DNA from: Thalassolituus sp. UBA1087
GTDB taxonomy: Bacteria > Pseudomonadota > Gammaproteobacteria > Pseudomonadales > Oceanobacteraceae
DNA length: 64,000 bases
Direction of reading: 5' to 3'
NCBI GenBank assembly: GCA_002314145.1
Contig: DCCG01000042.1
Location: 186,001-250,000 of the forward strand
Shown here: one piece after another, positions 17,026 to 25,164 of the stretch
Layout: the number at the start of each line of letters is the position of its first letter
Numbering within the stretch: position 1 is the first letter of the stretch
Translations under genes and position numbers: made by a program
The notes under the pieces: generated by a model
What the model was told of the DNA's origin: nothing
Databases searched by the model: none
The model's input: the letters and a program-made list of their open reading frames with translations, nothing else

Positions 17026-19864
17026 GATGCATCTACGGACAGGCTTTATGATGCCTTTACCTGTACTCCTGCTGATTTCGCTGTTGCTGACGGGGTGTAG
17101 CCTGCTGGGAAATGAGCGGCCAACTGAAAGTACCCTGGAAGGAATTCCTCCTCTTAAAGTACGCCTGCTGTCGAACGAACCGCTGGCTACCAGTCATGAA
17201 CAGGTGCTGAAAAAATATCAGGCCTATCTCGATGTGGCTGAAGAACCGGAAATGCGTATCCGTGTTGCGCATCGCATGGCGAACCTTAAGTTACAGGCAG
17301 AAGAATACGCACTGGACGATGATGAACATCGGCTGGCGGATGATGGCGTGGCGGACGGTGACAGGAACCTGGCGATGGCGTCTATTGCTGACTACGAAGC
17401 CTTGTTAAAAAAATACCCGGATCGTCTTGATAACGATGCGATCCTCTACCAGCTGGCGAAAGCCTACACCCTGGCAGGCAAACCGTATCTTGCCATTGTG
17501 ACACTGGAACAACTGGTTGAATCCTACCCGCGCTCGGATTATTACCTTGAAAGTGAATTCCGTCTCGGGCAGATGCTTTACACCGTGGGGGATTACCAGG
17601 CGGCCGAAGAAGCGTATCAACGCCTGATCAGCCGCGGCGAAAGTGATAACCCTTATTATGTCAGTGCCCGTTACCTGCAGGGCTGGAGTATATTTAAGCA
17701 GGATCGCCTGCAGGACAGCCTGCTGGCATTTACCATGTTACTGGATGAACAGTATCCGGATCTGAACAGCCTGACAGAAGCCAGTGGCAGTCGTCTGAAT
17801 ATGCTCAATGATGTGCTGCGTATTATGGCAGTCATGTTTGATGAACTCGGTGACTGGGAGCAGATAGCGACATTTTATGATCAACATGGTCAGCGACATT
17901 ACGAGTATCTGTTGTATGACCGTCTGGCGACTTACTACTACAGCAAAAATTACTATAAAAGTGGTGCCTCAACGCTGCGTGCTTTTGTCTTACGCTACCC
18001 TGATGATGTACTGGCGCCCGCTTATTATGAACGTCTGATCGATGGCTATAAAAAAGCGGGTTATGCCAATCTGGTGCGTAAGCATAAAGAGCTTTACGTC
18101 GGTATGTTTGGTGTCGGAACGCCTTACTGGAATACCCATACAGATGCCATGCGCCAGCAGCTGACCGTATCCTTGTCAGGTTATATCTGGGATCTTGCCG
18201 GTTTCTGGCACGCCTGGGGACAGGATGCTGAACCCGGTCCGGAAAAACGCCAGCGTCTGCTGCAGGCGGAAAACTGGTATCGCGAATATATCCGCAGTTT
18301 TCCAGCTGCCGATGATGCCGTTAAAGCCCATTTTTTATTGGCTGAAGTGGCTTTTCAGTTACAGGATTATCCGCTGGCGAAAGACCATTATGAAATCGTC
18401 GCCTATCAGTATCCGCACAGTGAGAATGCAGCTGAGGCGGGCTATGCGGCCATACTTGCGTTTAATAAATATCAGCCAGCGTCTGCTGAACAACATGCCT
18501 GGCGTCAGGGAACGGTGGCCAGTGCCATGCGTTTTGTTAAAGAATTTCCCCGTGACAGCCGCGCCGGAACGGTTCTGGTCAACACCTCCGAGATGTTGCT
18601 GAAAGATGGTTATTATGCCCAGGCTCTGACTACGTCACGTCTGGCGGTAGAATATAAAGAAGAACTGTCACCGCGTTATCAGTATGGCGCAGCACTGGTT
18701 CGCGGCCATGCGGCGTTTGAAGCCGGACATTACCCTGAGGCAGAGAATGCATTAATGGAGGCTCAGGGCTATGCCGCAATCAGTGACAGACAGCGACGTG
18801 CGCTGCGCGAAAAAGTGGCGGCCAGTATTTATAAACAGGGTGAAGTGGCGCAGCAACAGGGGCAGCCTGATCAGGCAGTATATCATTGGCGTCGTCTGGC
18901 CCAGGTGATTCCTGAGAGTGATACGCGCATTATCGCTGAATACGATGCAGCCACGATACTTATGCAGAATAAAGATTATGAGCAGGCTGTTGATGTGTTG
19001 CTGGCGTTCCGTCAGCAATATCCTGATCATAAACTGACTAAAGATATCCCCTCCAAATTGATTGTTGCGTATGAAGACCGCGGTGAATGGCGTAATGCCG
19101 CATTCGAACTGCAGCGTATATGGAAAAATGGTGACGATCCGGAACAACAGAGAATCGCCTGTTATCAGTCCGCCGAATATTTTGAAAAAGCCGGGGATAC
19201 TGATAATGCGATCGTGATGTACAAACGCTATGCACATTCCTATAAGCGCCCGTTTGATGCCGCGATCGAGGCGCACTTTAAACTGGATCAGATATATGCT
19301 GCACAGGGACTGGAAGAAAAACGCCGTTTCTGGCTTGATAAAATTATTACCCTGAACAGCAAGGCCGGTGATGACGCCACTGACAGGTCACGTTATCTGG
19401 CAGCCCGGGCAGCCTATGATTTGGGTGAGTTTGAGCGTGTTAAATTCGACAGCATTGCGCTGACCTTACCGTTGAATAAAAGCATTACTGCTAAAAATAC
19501 TGTGATGCAGAAAGCACTTAAACGTTATACCCAGGCCGTTAAAGTGGGTGTGCTGGAATACACTACGTCGTCCACCTACCGGATCGGCGAACTTTATCGC
19601 CAGCTGGCAACGGGTCTGATGGATTCTGAACGCCCGGCGGGGCTGGATGAGGTAGAACTGGAAGAGTATGAATTCCTGCTGGAAGACCAGGCATTTCCTC
19701 TGGAAGAATCCGCCATTGATGTTCATCAGACCAATACCGCACGTACCTATGATGGTCTTTATGATCAATGGATCCGCAAAAGTTATGAGTCTATGGGGCT
19801 GCTGATGCCCGGACAATACGATAAACATGAAAGGGCGCTGAGTTATGTTGAACAGATACGCTGA
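17018..19864 (+). CDS. Large TPR lipoprotein
   Basis: A 948-residue protein with a lipobox LLTGC (Cys27), so it is lipid-anchored. Repeated TPR/Sel-like units fill most of the length: YEALLKKYPDRLDNDAILYQLAKAY, LAIVTLEQLVESYPRSDYYLESEF, AEEAYQRLISRG and more up to about residue 780. Such solenoids bind partner proteins. The start is GTG 17018 with CGGAG at 17006-17010 and overlaps the preceding stop. It is the largest gene of the cluster, and its lipid anchor with TPRs recalls GltE/AglT-type components. Confidence 0.75.
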   Translation: MNKMHLRTGFMMPLPVLLLISLLLTGCSLLGNERPTESTLEGIPPLKVRLLSNEPLATSHEQVLKKYQAYLDVAEEPEMRIRVAHRMANLKLQAEEYALDDDEHRLADDGVADGDRNLAMASIADYEALLKKYPDRLDNDAILYQLAKAYTLAGKPYLAIVTLEQLVESYPRSDYYLESEFRLGQMLYTVGDYQAAEEAYQRLISRGESDNPYYVSARYLQGWSIFKQDRLQDSLLAFTMLLDEQYPDLNSLTEASGSRLNMLNDVLRIMAVMFDELGDWEQIATFYDQHGQRHYEYLLYDRLATYYYSKNYYKSGASTLRAFVLRYPDDVLAPAYYERLIDGYKKAGYANLVRKHKELYVGMFGVGTPYWNTHTDAMRQQLTVSLSGYIWDLAGFWHAWGQDAEPGPEKRQRLLQAENWYREYIRSFPAADDAVKAHFLLAEVAFQLQDYPLAKDHYEIVAYQYPHSENAAEAGYAAILAFNKYQPASAEQHAWRQGTVASAMRFVKEFPRDSRAGTVLVNTSEMLLKDGYYAQALTTSRLAVEYKEELSPRYQYGAALVRGHAAFEAGHYPEAENALMEAQGYAAISDRQRRALREKVAASIYKQGEVAQQQGQPDQAVYHWRRLAQVIPESDTRIIAEYDAATILMQNKDYEQAVDVLLAFRQQYPDHKLTKDIPSKLIVAYEDRGEWRNAAFELQRIWKNGDDPEQQRIACYQSAEYFEKAGDTDNAIVMYKRYAHSYKRPFDAAIEAHFKLDQIYAAQGLEEKRRFWLDKIITLNSKAGDDATDRSRYLAARAAYDLGEFERVKFDSIALTLPLNKSITAKNTVMQKALKRYTQAVKVGVLEYTTSSTYRIGELYRQLATGLMDSERPAGLDEVELEEYEFLLEDQAFPLEESAIDVHQTNTARTYDGLYDQWIRKSYESMGLLMPGQYDKHERALSYVEQIR

Positions 19865-20480
19865 CATGGCGCGCTGTATTACAAGGCCTGTAGTATTGTT
19901 GAGTTTTCTCGCGGTGTTATCGGGTTGTAGTCTGCTGTCGCAGGCGCCACAGGCGACCGATACCGCAGCCGGTGAATCCCCTTTACCTGAAGCCCTGAAA
20001 GAAGGATATCAGCAGGGGCTGGTGTTGCTGCAGGATGAAAAATATCAGCAGGCGCTGCTCCATTGGCAGACACTGACGACGGATTATGCTGACTGTCCGG
20101 GTTGCTGGACCAATCTCGGAATCAGCCAGTATTACCTGCAGAATTATCCGGACAGCCAGACAAGTTTTCAGACAGCGTTGGCTCTTGATGCACAATTCTG
20201 TCCTGCGCTGAAAATGAAAGCCCTGGCTGAACGGCAAACGGGTCAATTTATACAATCGGAAGAAAGTTATCTTCAGGCACTGAAGTGTGCACCGGATGAC
20301 ATTAATCTGCATTACAACCTGGGTATCCTGTACGATCTTTATCTGCATGACCTGGCTAAAGCGTTGGAGCACTATCGGCGGGCGGCCGACTTAATGCCGG
20401 AAAAAGACGATACGCTGGCGATGTGGATTACCGATCTGGAAAGGCGCAATGCAGAACAGGTTGCGGGAGAAGGATCATGA
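19845..20480 (+). CDS. TPR lipoprotein
   Basis: A 211-residue protein with lipobox VLSGC (Cys28 from the first ATG, Cys21 from an ATG at 19866, which is the more natural signal-peptide length). Three or so TPR units follow: GYQQGLVLLQDEKYQQALLHWQ, CWTNLGISQYYLQNY, INLHYNLGILYDLYLHDLAKALEHY. Mature Cys residues at about 84, 87, 125 and 148 may pair. It fits the small TPR-lipoprotein slot (GltE/AglT) of the Agl-Glt type machine. Starting at 19845 overlaps the previous gene by 20 nt; starting at 19866 leaves a 1-nt gap. Confidence 0.75.
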   Translation: MLNRYADMARCITRPVVLLSFLAVLSGCSLLSQAPQATDTAAGESPLPEALKEGYQQGLVLLQDEKYQQALLHWQTLTTDYADCPGCWTNLGISQYYLQNYPDSQTSFQTALALDAQFCPALKMKALAERQTGQFIQSEESYLQALKCAPDDINLHYNLGILYDLYLHDLAKALEHYRRAADLMPEKDDTLAMWITDLERRNAEQVAGEGS

Positions 20481-20809
20481 AAGCGCTCATTTTTTTGTCA
20501 GTGCTGTTCCTCGCTTCAGGAGCATGGGGTGAACAGGTTATCCGTCTTGAAGGTATTTCGATACAGGGCAACAGTGAAGAACCCAATGTGATGTACATTA
20601 TGCCCTGGCGTGCGCCACCGGGGACGGGGCGCCTGTATCAGCCGATTAACAGTTACCGTCAGCAATGGCTGGAGCCCACTGACAGGGCACGTTTTAACCG
20701 GGAATTGCGTTACGCTGAACGTTACGCACCGAAGGAAAGAAATCAGGAACGTTTACGCCAGCTTATGGCAGATGAAACAAGCCGCTTAGCGGCACCGTAT
20801 AACCAATAA
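20477..20809 (+). CDS. Small periplasmic protein next to the motor genes
   Basis: A 110-residue protein with a signal peptide (1-18, SGAWG|E). The core reads VIRLEGISIQGNSEEPNVMYIMPW, a short beta segment with the pattern I-x-G-x(4)-P-x-V-x-x-I-x-P-W, followed by a basic, helical tail. I know no function. It shares ATGA with the TPR lipoprotein and directly precedes the TolQ-type gene, which suggests a part that contacts the motor. Confidence 0.65.
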   Translation: MKALIFLSVLFLASGAWGEQVIRLEGISIQGNSEEPNVMYIMPWRAPPGTGRLYQPINSYRQQWLEPTDRARFNRELRYAERYAPKERNQERLRQLMADETSRLAAPYNQ

Positions 20810-20857
20810 GTGCAGCGCAGATAATCAGTTGCACACTGACATTCAGGGGAAGTAGCT

Positions 20858-21502
20858 ATGGATTCTATCGTACGTTTTTTTCAGGAAGGTGGTGCCTTTA
20901 TGTACCCGATTGCCATTGTTATGGCTATCGGGTTGGCCATCGCAGTGGAGCGTTTCATCTTTCTGATGAAAGAAAAGTCCACTAATCGCCGGGCTTTTGA
21001 CGATATGTTGCCTATGCTGCAAAAACGCGATCTGCGTAATGCCCTGAATTATGCCAATTCTTCCGGTACCAAAATCGGTAATATTTTCTCTGCCGCCATT
21101 ACCCGTATTCCCGGCAGTCAGCGTCGTGAAGAGATCGAATACGCGCTGGAAGAAGGCCTCATGGAAGCCATTCCTCAGCTGGAAAAACGCACACAGTACG
21201 TCGCCACTCTGGCGAATATCGCCACCCTGATGGGACTGCTGGGGACCATTATGGGTCTTATTGCAGCCTTTACCGCTGTGGCTAATGCCGCGCCGGCGGA
21301 AAAAGCCGCATTGTTATCACAAAGTATTTCTGTGGCCATGAACACAACGGCCTTCGGTCTGATGGCCGCCATTCCATTGATTCTGCTGCACAGCTATCTG
21401 CAGACTAAAACCAATGAAATTATCGACAGCATTGAAATGGCCGGGGTGAAATTCCTCAATATTATTACAGAACGTAAGCCAGGTCAGACATCCAGCAACT
21501 GA
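20858..21502 (+). CDS. MotA/TolQ/ExbB-type proton channel protein (AglR-like)
   Basis: A 214-residue inner-membrane protein with the family's three helices: about 14-34, 117-142 (ATLANIATLMGLLGTIMGLIAAFTAV) and 158-182 (SVAMNTTAFGLMAAIPLILLHSY). The conserved GLLGT-[IV]-xG and Thr/Ala-Ala-Ile-Pro patterns mark TolQ/ExbB/MotA. With one or two ExbD partners it forms a proton-driven motor in the inner membrane. The start is ATG 20858 with AGGGGAAG at 20847-20854. It is followed by two ExbD-type genes, the same one-plus-two arrangement as aglR-aglQ-aglS in Myxococcus. Confidence 0.92.
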   Translation: MDSIVRFFQEGGAFMYPIAIVMAIGLAIAVERFIFLMKEKSTNRRAFDDMLPMLQKRDLRNALNYANSSGTKIGNIFSAAITRIPGSQRREEIEYALEEGLMEAIPQLEKRTQYVATLANIATLMGLLGTIMGLIAAFTAVANAAPAEKAALLSQSISVAMNTTAFGLMAAIPLILLHSYLQTKTNEIIDSIEMAGVKFLNIITERKPGQTSSN

Positions 21503-21511
21503 GTATTGAGC

Positions 21512-22027
21512 ATGAGACGCCAAAGACGATTTAAGGACGAGGCGGAGCTCAACGTAACATCCTTCATGAATCTTATGATTGTGTTGGTGCCGGTATTGCT
21601 GATGAACATGGTGTTCTCGCAACTGGCGGTTCTGGATCTGAAATTGCCGACCGGTAAAGAAACCGGTGAAGTTAATCCAGAGGATGTTTCGCTTGAAGTG
21701 GTTATCCGGGAATCCGGGTTCGAACTTAACCGGACCTATCAGGAACAGACGGAAACCATCGCGCTGCTGCCGAAAAAAGAAGATGTGTTTGATTACGATG
21801 GCTTATCCCGGGCGCTTCAGGATGTAAAAAAGAATCCTGGTTTTGCCGATAAAAAAGATATCAGCCTGTTGTCCGAGCCGGATATCGACTATCAGACATT
21901 AATTAACGTGATGGATACCGTGCGTATTTATCCGGCCGTGGTGGCTGCCAGTCTGGTGGATGCCACATTATTTCCGGATATTTCCATGGGTGATGCACCG
22001 CAGAGCGGCGGGGAGGTGACAGAATGA
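21512..22027 (+). CDS. ExbD/TolR-type protein 1 (lacks the usual helix Asp)
   Basis: A 171-residue protein from ATG 21512 (an in-frame TTG lies at 21506). It has the ExbD layout: basic N-terminus, one helix (about 18-39) and a periplasmic domain. In ExbD/TolR the helix carries an essential Asp in a pattern like P-x-V-D-V; here the position reads SFMNLMIVLVP, with Asn20 (codon AAT at 21569) in place of Asp. The second ExbD protein next to it keeps the Asp. The gene ends in the ATGA shared with that second copy. Confidence 0.87.
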   Translation: MRRQRRFKDEAELNVTSFMNLMIVLVPVLLMNMVFSQLAVLDLKLPTGKETGEVNPEDVSLEVVIRESGFELNRTYQEQTETIALLPKKEDVFDYDGLSRALQDVKKNPGFADKKDISLLSEPDIDYQTLINVMDTVRIYPAVVAASLVDATLFPDISMGDAPQSGGEVTE

Positions 22028-22527
22028 AAATGTCCCGACGCGCTAAGCGTATGCAACGCAATCACAAGCGTAACAAGGCTGCCGGTGGTCTGAACCTGAC
22101 GGCACTGATGGATATCTTTACCATTCTGGTTTTCTTTCTGATGGTGAATCAGTCAGAAGTGGAAGTTCAGAGTAATGATGCCATTGAGCTGCCGGTATCG
22201 CTGGCAGAAAATAAACCATCAGAAAATGTCACCATTATGATCAGCCAGGATGAGATCCTGGTGCGGGGGCGTTCTGTTGTCTCCGCGCAGGCTGCGCGGG
22301 AAGAAGGCGAACAGATCGCCGGGCTTAAACAGGAGCTGGAATACCTGGCGAGCCGTATGCCATTGTCGCCGGAAGCCGAAAAACAGGGCCGGCCGGTGAC
22401 CATTATGGGTGACAAAGGCACACCCTATACGCTGCTGAAAAAGGTCATGAATACCAGTGCCAAAGCAGGATTTAATAATATTTCTCTGGCGGTGAATCAA
22501 AAGCCCTCCGGGCCGGGAGGGGAGTAA
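22024..22527 (+). CDS. ExbD/TolR-type protein 2
   Basis: A 167-residue protein with a very basic N-terminus (RRAKRMQRNHKRNK), one helix (about 27-43) containing ALMDIFTILVFFL with the canonical Asp30, and a periplasmic domain that ends with a KVMNTSAKAGFNNISLAV segment typical of the family. It should carry the proton-coupled step with the TolQ-type channel. It overlaps its neighbours by 4 nt upstream and 1 nt downstream. Confidence 0.9.
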   Translation: MKMSRRAKRMQRNHKRNKAAGGLNLTALMDIFTILVFFLMVNQSEVEVQSNDAIELPVSLAENKPSENVTIMISQDEILVRGRSVVSAQAAREEGEQIAGLKQELEYLASRMPLSPEAEKQGRPVTIMGDKGTPYTLLKKVMNTSAKAGFNNISLAVNQKPSGPGGE

Positions 22528-23486
22528 TGACTGAACATTCTCATACTCCTCAGTTCCCCTGGAGTGATGGTGGTGATCGCCAGCGATTTATTCCTTTACT
22601 GGCAGGTTTTCTGTTGTTGGTTCTGGTTTTGGGGATCATTATTCCGGTGATTGATGTGCCGGAACGTGACCGTCAGGAACTGGAAGAACTGCCGCCACAA
22701 CTGGCGCGGGTGATTGAGCGTAAAAAGCTCGAACAGCCCGAACCACCAGCGCCGGAAGTGAAGCCGGAACCCGAGCCGGAACCGGAACCTCAACCCGAAC
22801 CTGAGCCCGAGCCGGAACCTGTCACAAAACCTGAGCCGCCAAAGCCGGAGCCGAAACCTGAACCGAAGCCAAAAGTTGAGGCTACACAGGAAAAACGTGA
22901 ACAGGCGAAGGAGACCGCTAAGAAAGCCTTTGGCGATGAGGCACTGAATGCGCTGGGCAATATCCGTGATCAGGTACCGATTGCTGACCTTAAAACGTCA
23001 AGCAAAGGCCTGTCCAATGCCGGCAGTGCAGCAACCCAGGTGGGGTCGGTTGTCGATCGTGAGGCTGCGTCCCGGACATCCGGCGGCGTGGATGTGGCAA
23101 CACTGACCAATGAAACCGTGGGTGAAAATCTCGGTGAGCGTCAGGTTACTGAAGTGGAAGTAACGGCTGAGCAGGCGCAGGCAACGGCAGCGGCAACGAC
23201 CCGTTCGCAGGAAGAGCTGAATCTGGTGTTTGAGCAGTACAAGATTCAGTACGACCGCATATATCGTGGCGCCTTACGTAAAGACCCGACGCTGGCGGGT
23301 TCCGTTACACTGAAGCTGGATATTCAGCCGGATGGCAGTGTTTCAAGCTGTACCATCCCGGACACTGAGCTGAATGATAAACGCCTGCTGCGGCGCCTGA
23401 CGTCGAAATGCAAGCAAATGTCGTTTAAGCCGCGCAGTGGTATTGCCGTGACCACGGTTGAATTTCCGATACGCTTTATGCCGTAA
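22527..23486 (+). CDS. TonB-like energy transducer with AgmX/PglI-type C-terminal domain
   Basis: A 319-residue protein with one N-terminal helix (about 21-43), a periplasm-spanning Pro/Glu/Lys linker (about 66-118, PEPEP runs) and a helical middle. The C-terminal domain (about 232-319) contains YDRIYRGALRKDPTLAGSVTLKL-DI-PDGSVSSC... and ends MSFKPRSGIAVTTVEFPIRF. That end fits the AgmX/PglI family found in myxobacterial gliding proteins, distantly TonB-like. A disulfide between the two Cys of the domain is possible. It is the last gene of the cluster, before a strong terminator. Confidence 0.85.
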   Translation: MTEHSHTPQFPWSDGGDRQRFIPLLAGFLLLVLVLGIIIPVIDVPERDRQELEELPPQLARVIERKKLEQPEPPAPEVKPEPEPEPEPQPEPEPEPEPVTKPEPPKPEPKPEPKPKVEATQEKREQAKETAKKAFGDEALNALGNIRDQVPIADLKTSSKGLSNAGSAATQVGSVVDREAASRTSGGVDVATLTNETVGENLGERQVTEVEVTAEQAQATAAATTRSQEELNLVFEQYKIQYDRIYRGALRKDPTLAGSVTLKLDIQPDGSVSSCTIPDTELNDKRLLRRLTSKCKQMSFKPRSGIAVTTVEFPIRFMP

Positions 23487-23493
23487 TATTGTT

Positions 23494-23534
23494 GGACATA
23501 AAAAAACCGGCCAATGGCCGGTTTTTTTATGTCC
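23494..23534. terminator. Bidirectional terminator between the envelope cluster and maoC
   Basis: A near-perfect inverted repeat: GGACATAAAAAAACCGGCC, a 3-nt AAT spacer and its complement ending in TTTTTTTATGTCC. The A-tract on one side and T-tract on the other allow termination from both strands, suiting the convergent genes on either side. Confidence 0.93.
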
Positions 23535-23545
23535 GAAAGACAGCC

Positions 23546-24019
23546 TTAAGCGATGCTGATGGCCGGTAGTTCCGGTGCTTCTACGGTCATTTTTTCTGTC
23601 GGCGCCATGACGGTCGCTTCACCCGTGGCGACTTTCTTGCCATCCTGATTGGTGACGGTGCAGGCCAGTGTCACCACCGGCTTGCTGTCGTGTTTACTGG
23701 TCACTTCCAGTCGCACGATCAACTGGTCGCCGAGCATGACGGGTTTGCGGAATGACAGATTCTGGCCAAGGTAAATCGTACCGGGCCCCGGCAGTTCCAT
23801 AGCCAACGCGGCGGATACCAGCGCGCCGGTGAACATGCCATGGGCAATCTGCCCTTTAAACTGTGTGGTGGCGGCATATTCTGCATCCAGGTGAAGTGGA
23901 TTGCGGTCACCGGACACGGCGGCAAACAGGAGCAGATCCTGTTCTTTAACCGTATGATGACGCTCGCAGCTGTCGCCAATGCTGATTTCATCAAAGGTGC
24001 GGTTGGTGATGGTTGTCAT
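23546..24019 (-). CDS. MaoC-like (R)-specific enoyl-CoA hydratase
   Basis: A 157-residue hot-dog fold protein. The hydratase motif region VSGDRNPLHLDAEYAATTQFKGQIAHGMF (about 35-63) carries the Asp and His that serve as catalytic pair in PhaJ/MaoC enzymes. These enzymes hydrate trans-2-enoyl-CoA to (R)-3-hydroxyacyl-CoA. It overlaps the end of the upstream hydrolase gene by 29 nt on the same strand and probably shares its transcript. Exact substrate is not readable. Confidence 0.88.
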   Translation of the reverse strand: MTTITNRTFDEISIGDSCERHHTVKEQDLLLFAAVSGDRNPLHLDAEYAATTQFKGQIAHGMFTGALVSAALAMELPGPGTIYLGQNLSFRKPVMLGDQLIVRLEVTSKHDSKPVVTLACTVTNQDGKKVATGEATVMAPTEKMTVEAPELPAISIA

Positions 24020-24947
24020 ACAGATCCTTCGTATTGTTCACAAAAAGGTTATCTATCCAGTACAGCAGGTCAGACTGAACCTCGCCATAATTTGTTTCGT
24101 TGAGCATTTCATGACGGCCGCCAGTATACAGCTTCACTGTGACTTCATTGTGACCGCTGCGTTGATACTCTTGTGCCAGTGCCGGCAGACCTTTCCCCAT
24201 GGCGCCGACCGGGTCCTGATCGCCGCCGAATATCAGGACCGGTAAGGACGACGGAATACGCTGTAAATCCTCCGCGTGACTGATTCCCCTGAGCCCGCTG
24301 AGCATGTCACACCAAAGCTGCAGACTGCACAGGTGTCCGCAATGGGGATCACGGATATAAGCATCGACCTGTTGCGGGTCACGGCTGAGCCAGTCAAAAG
24401 CGCTGCGGTTGGGGCGGAAAGGGCGGTTGAATGCGCCAAACGACAGTTTATTCATCAGCGCAGATAAATGCCGGTGGCCCTGCAATGGCTTCAGCGCTCG
24501 GGCCAGCATCAGTCCAGCCGCAAGCATTGCGGGTTGTTGCCGGGCTGAACCAGAGAGAATCAGGCCGCTGAGCCGGTCGCCATAACGCATGGCCCAGCTC
24601 TGGGCGATAAAAGAGCCCATCGAATGTCCCAGTAAGACTCTGGGCTCTGTTTCACACAGGGCGTCCTGTACGCGCAGGGCGTCGTCAATCACCAGTGCCC
24701 AGCCGCCCACGCCGGCCGTTCCGGGATCGGCATAATGACCGGCTGGCAGGCGCCCGCCGTGACCACGGTGGTTATGCGTAATAACACGGTATCCCTGATG
24801 CTGCAGGAATTCAGCGAAGCGGGTGTAGCGCAGGCAATGTTCGGCCATGCCATGGAGGATCTGTACGGTGGCTTTGGGGCGCTCATGGGGGAAGAGCCAG
24901 GCATCAAACTGGCTGCCATCGAGCGCGTTAATGGCTATTTTGTTCAT
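23991..24947 (-). CDS. Alpha/beta hydrolase (monoacylglycerol lipase-like)
   Basis: A 318-residue serine hydrolase. Visible are the oxyanion region LHGMAEH (about 33-39), HNHRGHG, the nucleophile elbow GHSMGS (about 108-113, Ser110), an Asp in FGGDQDPVG and a His in TGGRHEMLNE. This pattern is that of lysophospholipase or monoglyceride lipase proteins (PldB-like). It has no signal peptide, so it is likely cytoplasmic. It lies just before the MaoC gene on the same strand and back to back with fadD, which fits use of lipid-derived acyl groups. Confidence 0.85.
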   Translation of the reverse strand: MNKIAINALDGSQFDAWLFPHERPKATVQILHGMAEHCLRYTRFAEFLQHQGYRVITHNHRGHGGRLPAGHYADPGTAGVGGWALVIDDALRVQDALCETEPRVLLGHSMGSFIAQSWAMRYGDRLSGLILSGSARQQPAMLAAGLMLARALKPLQGHRHLSALMNKLSFGAFNRPFRPNRSAFDWLSRDPQQVDAYIRDPHCGHLCSLQLWCDMLSGLRGISHAEDLQRIPSSLPVLIFGGDQDPVGAMGKGLPALAQEYQRSGHNEVTVKLYTGGRHEMLNETNYGEVQSDLLYWIDNLFVNNTKDLYDNHHQPHL

Positions 24948-25085
24948 TATTTAAACAGCTCCTGTGTGCACTGACCGGTGGCCGGCGGGTCTGCATCAGA
25001 GTGTGCTGTATGTGACGAATTGTAAACGGTGTTATGCGTACTTTTGCTGCCTTGAGCGAAAACGGGTAAACTCCGGCTGCAATTT

Positions 25086-25111
25086 TGACCGACGTTGGGG
25101 AGCCTCGGTCA
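25086..25111. promoter_or_regulatory. Inverted repeat upstream of fadD
   Basis: TGACCGA (25086-25092) and TCGGTCA (25105-25111) form a perfect 7-bp inverted repeat with a 12-nt spacer. It sits in the 217-nt gap between divergent lipase and fadD genes, about 55 nt before the fadD start. It may be an operator for a fatty-acid regulator. It does not match the FadR or PsrA consensus I know. Confidence 0.35.
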
Positions 25112-25164
25112 GACGTATTCACTCACCCTGTATAAAATGATAACCAGGGTATTCAGGAGGCGGT

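Noticed and set aside
21711..21735. GGTTCGAAC resembling a tRNA T-loop
   Set aside because: It lies in the first ExbD coding sequence and has no acceptor or anticodon stem around it.
22740..22880. Repetitive CCGGAACC-type DNA in the TonB-like gene
   Set aside because: It encodes a Pro-Glu linker, a normal feature of TonB-like proteins, and is not a separate DNA repeat or CRISPR.
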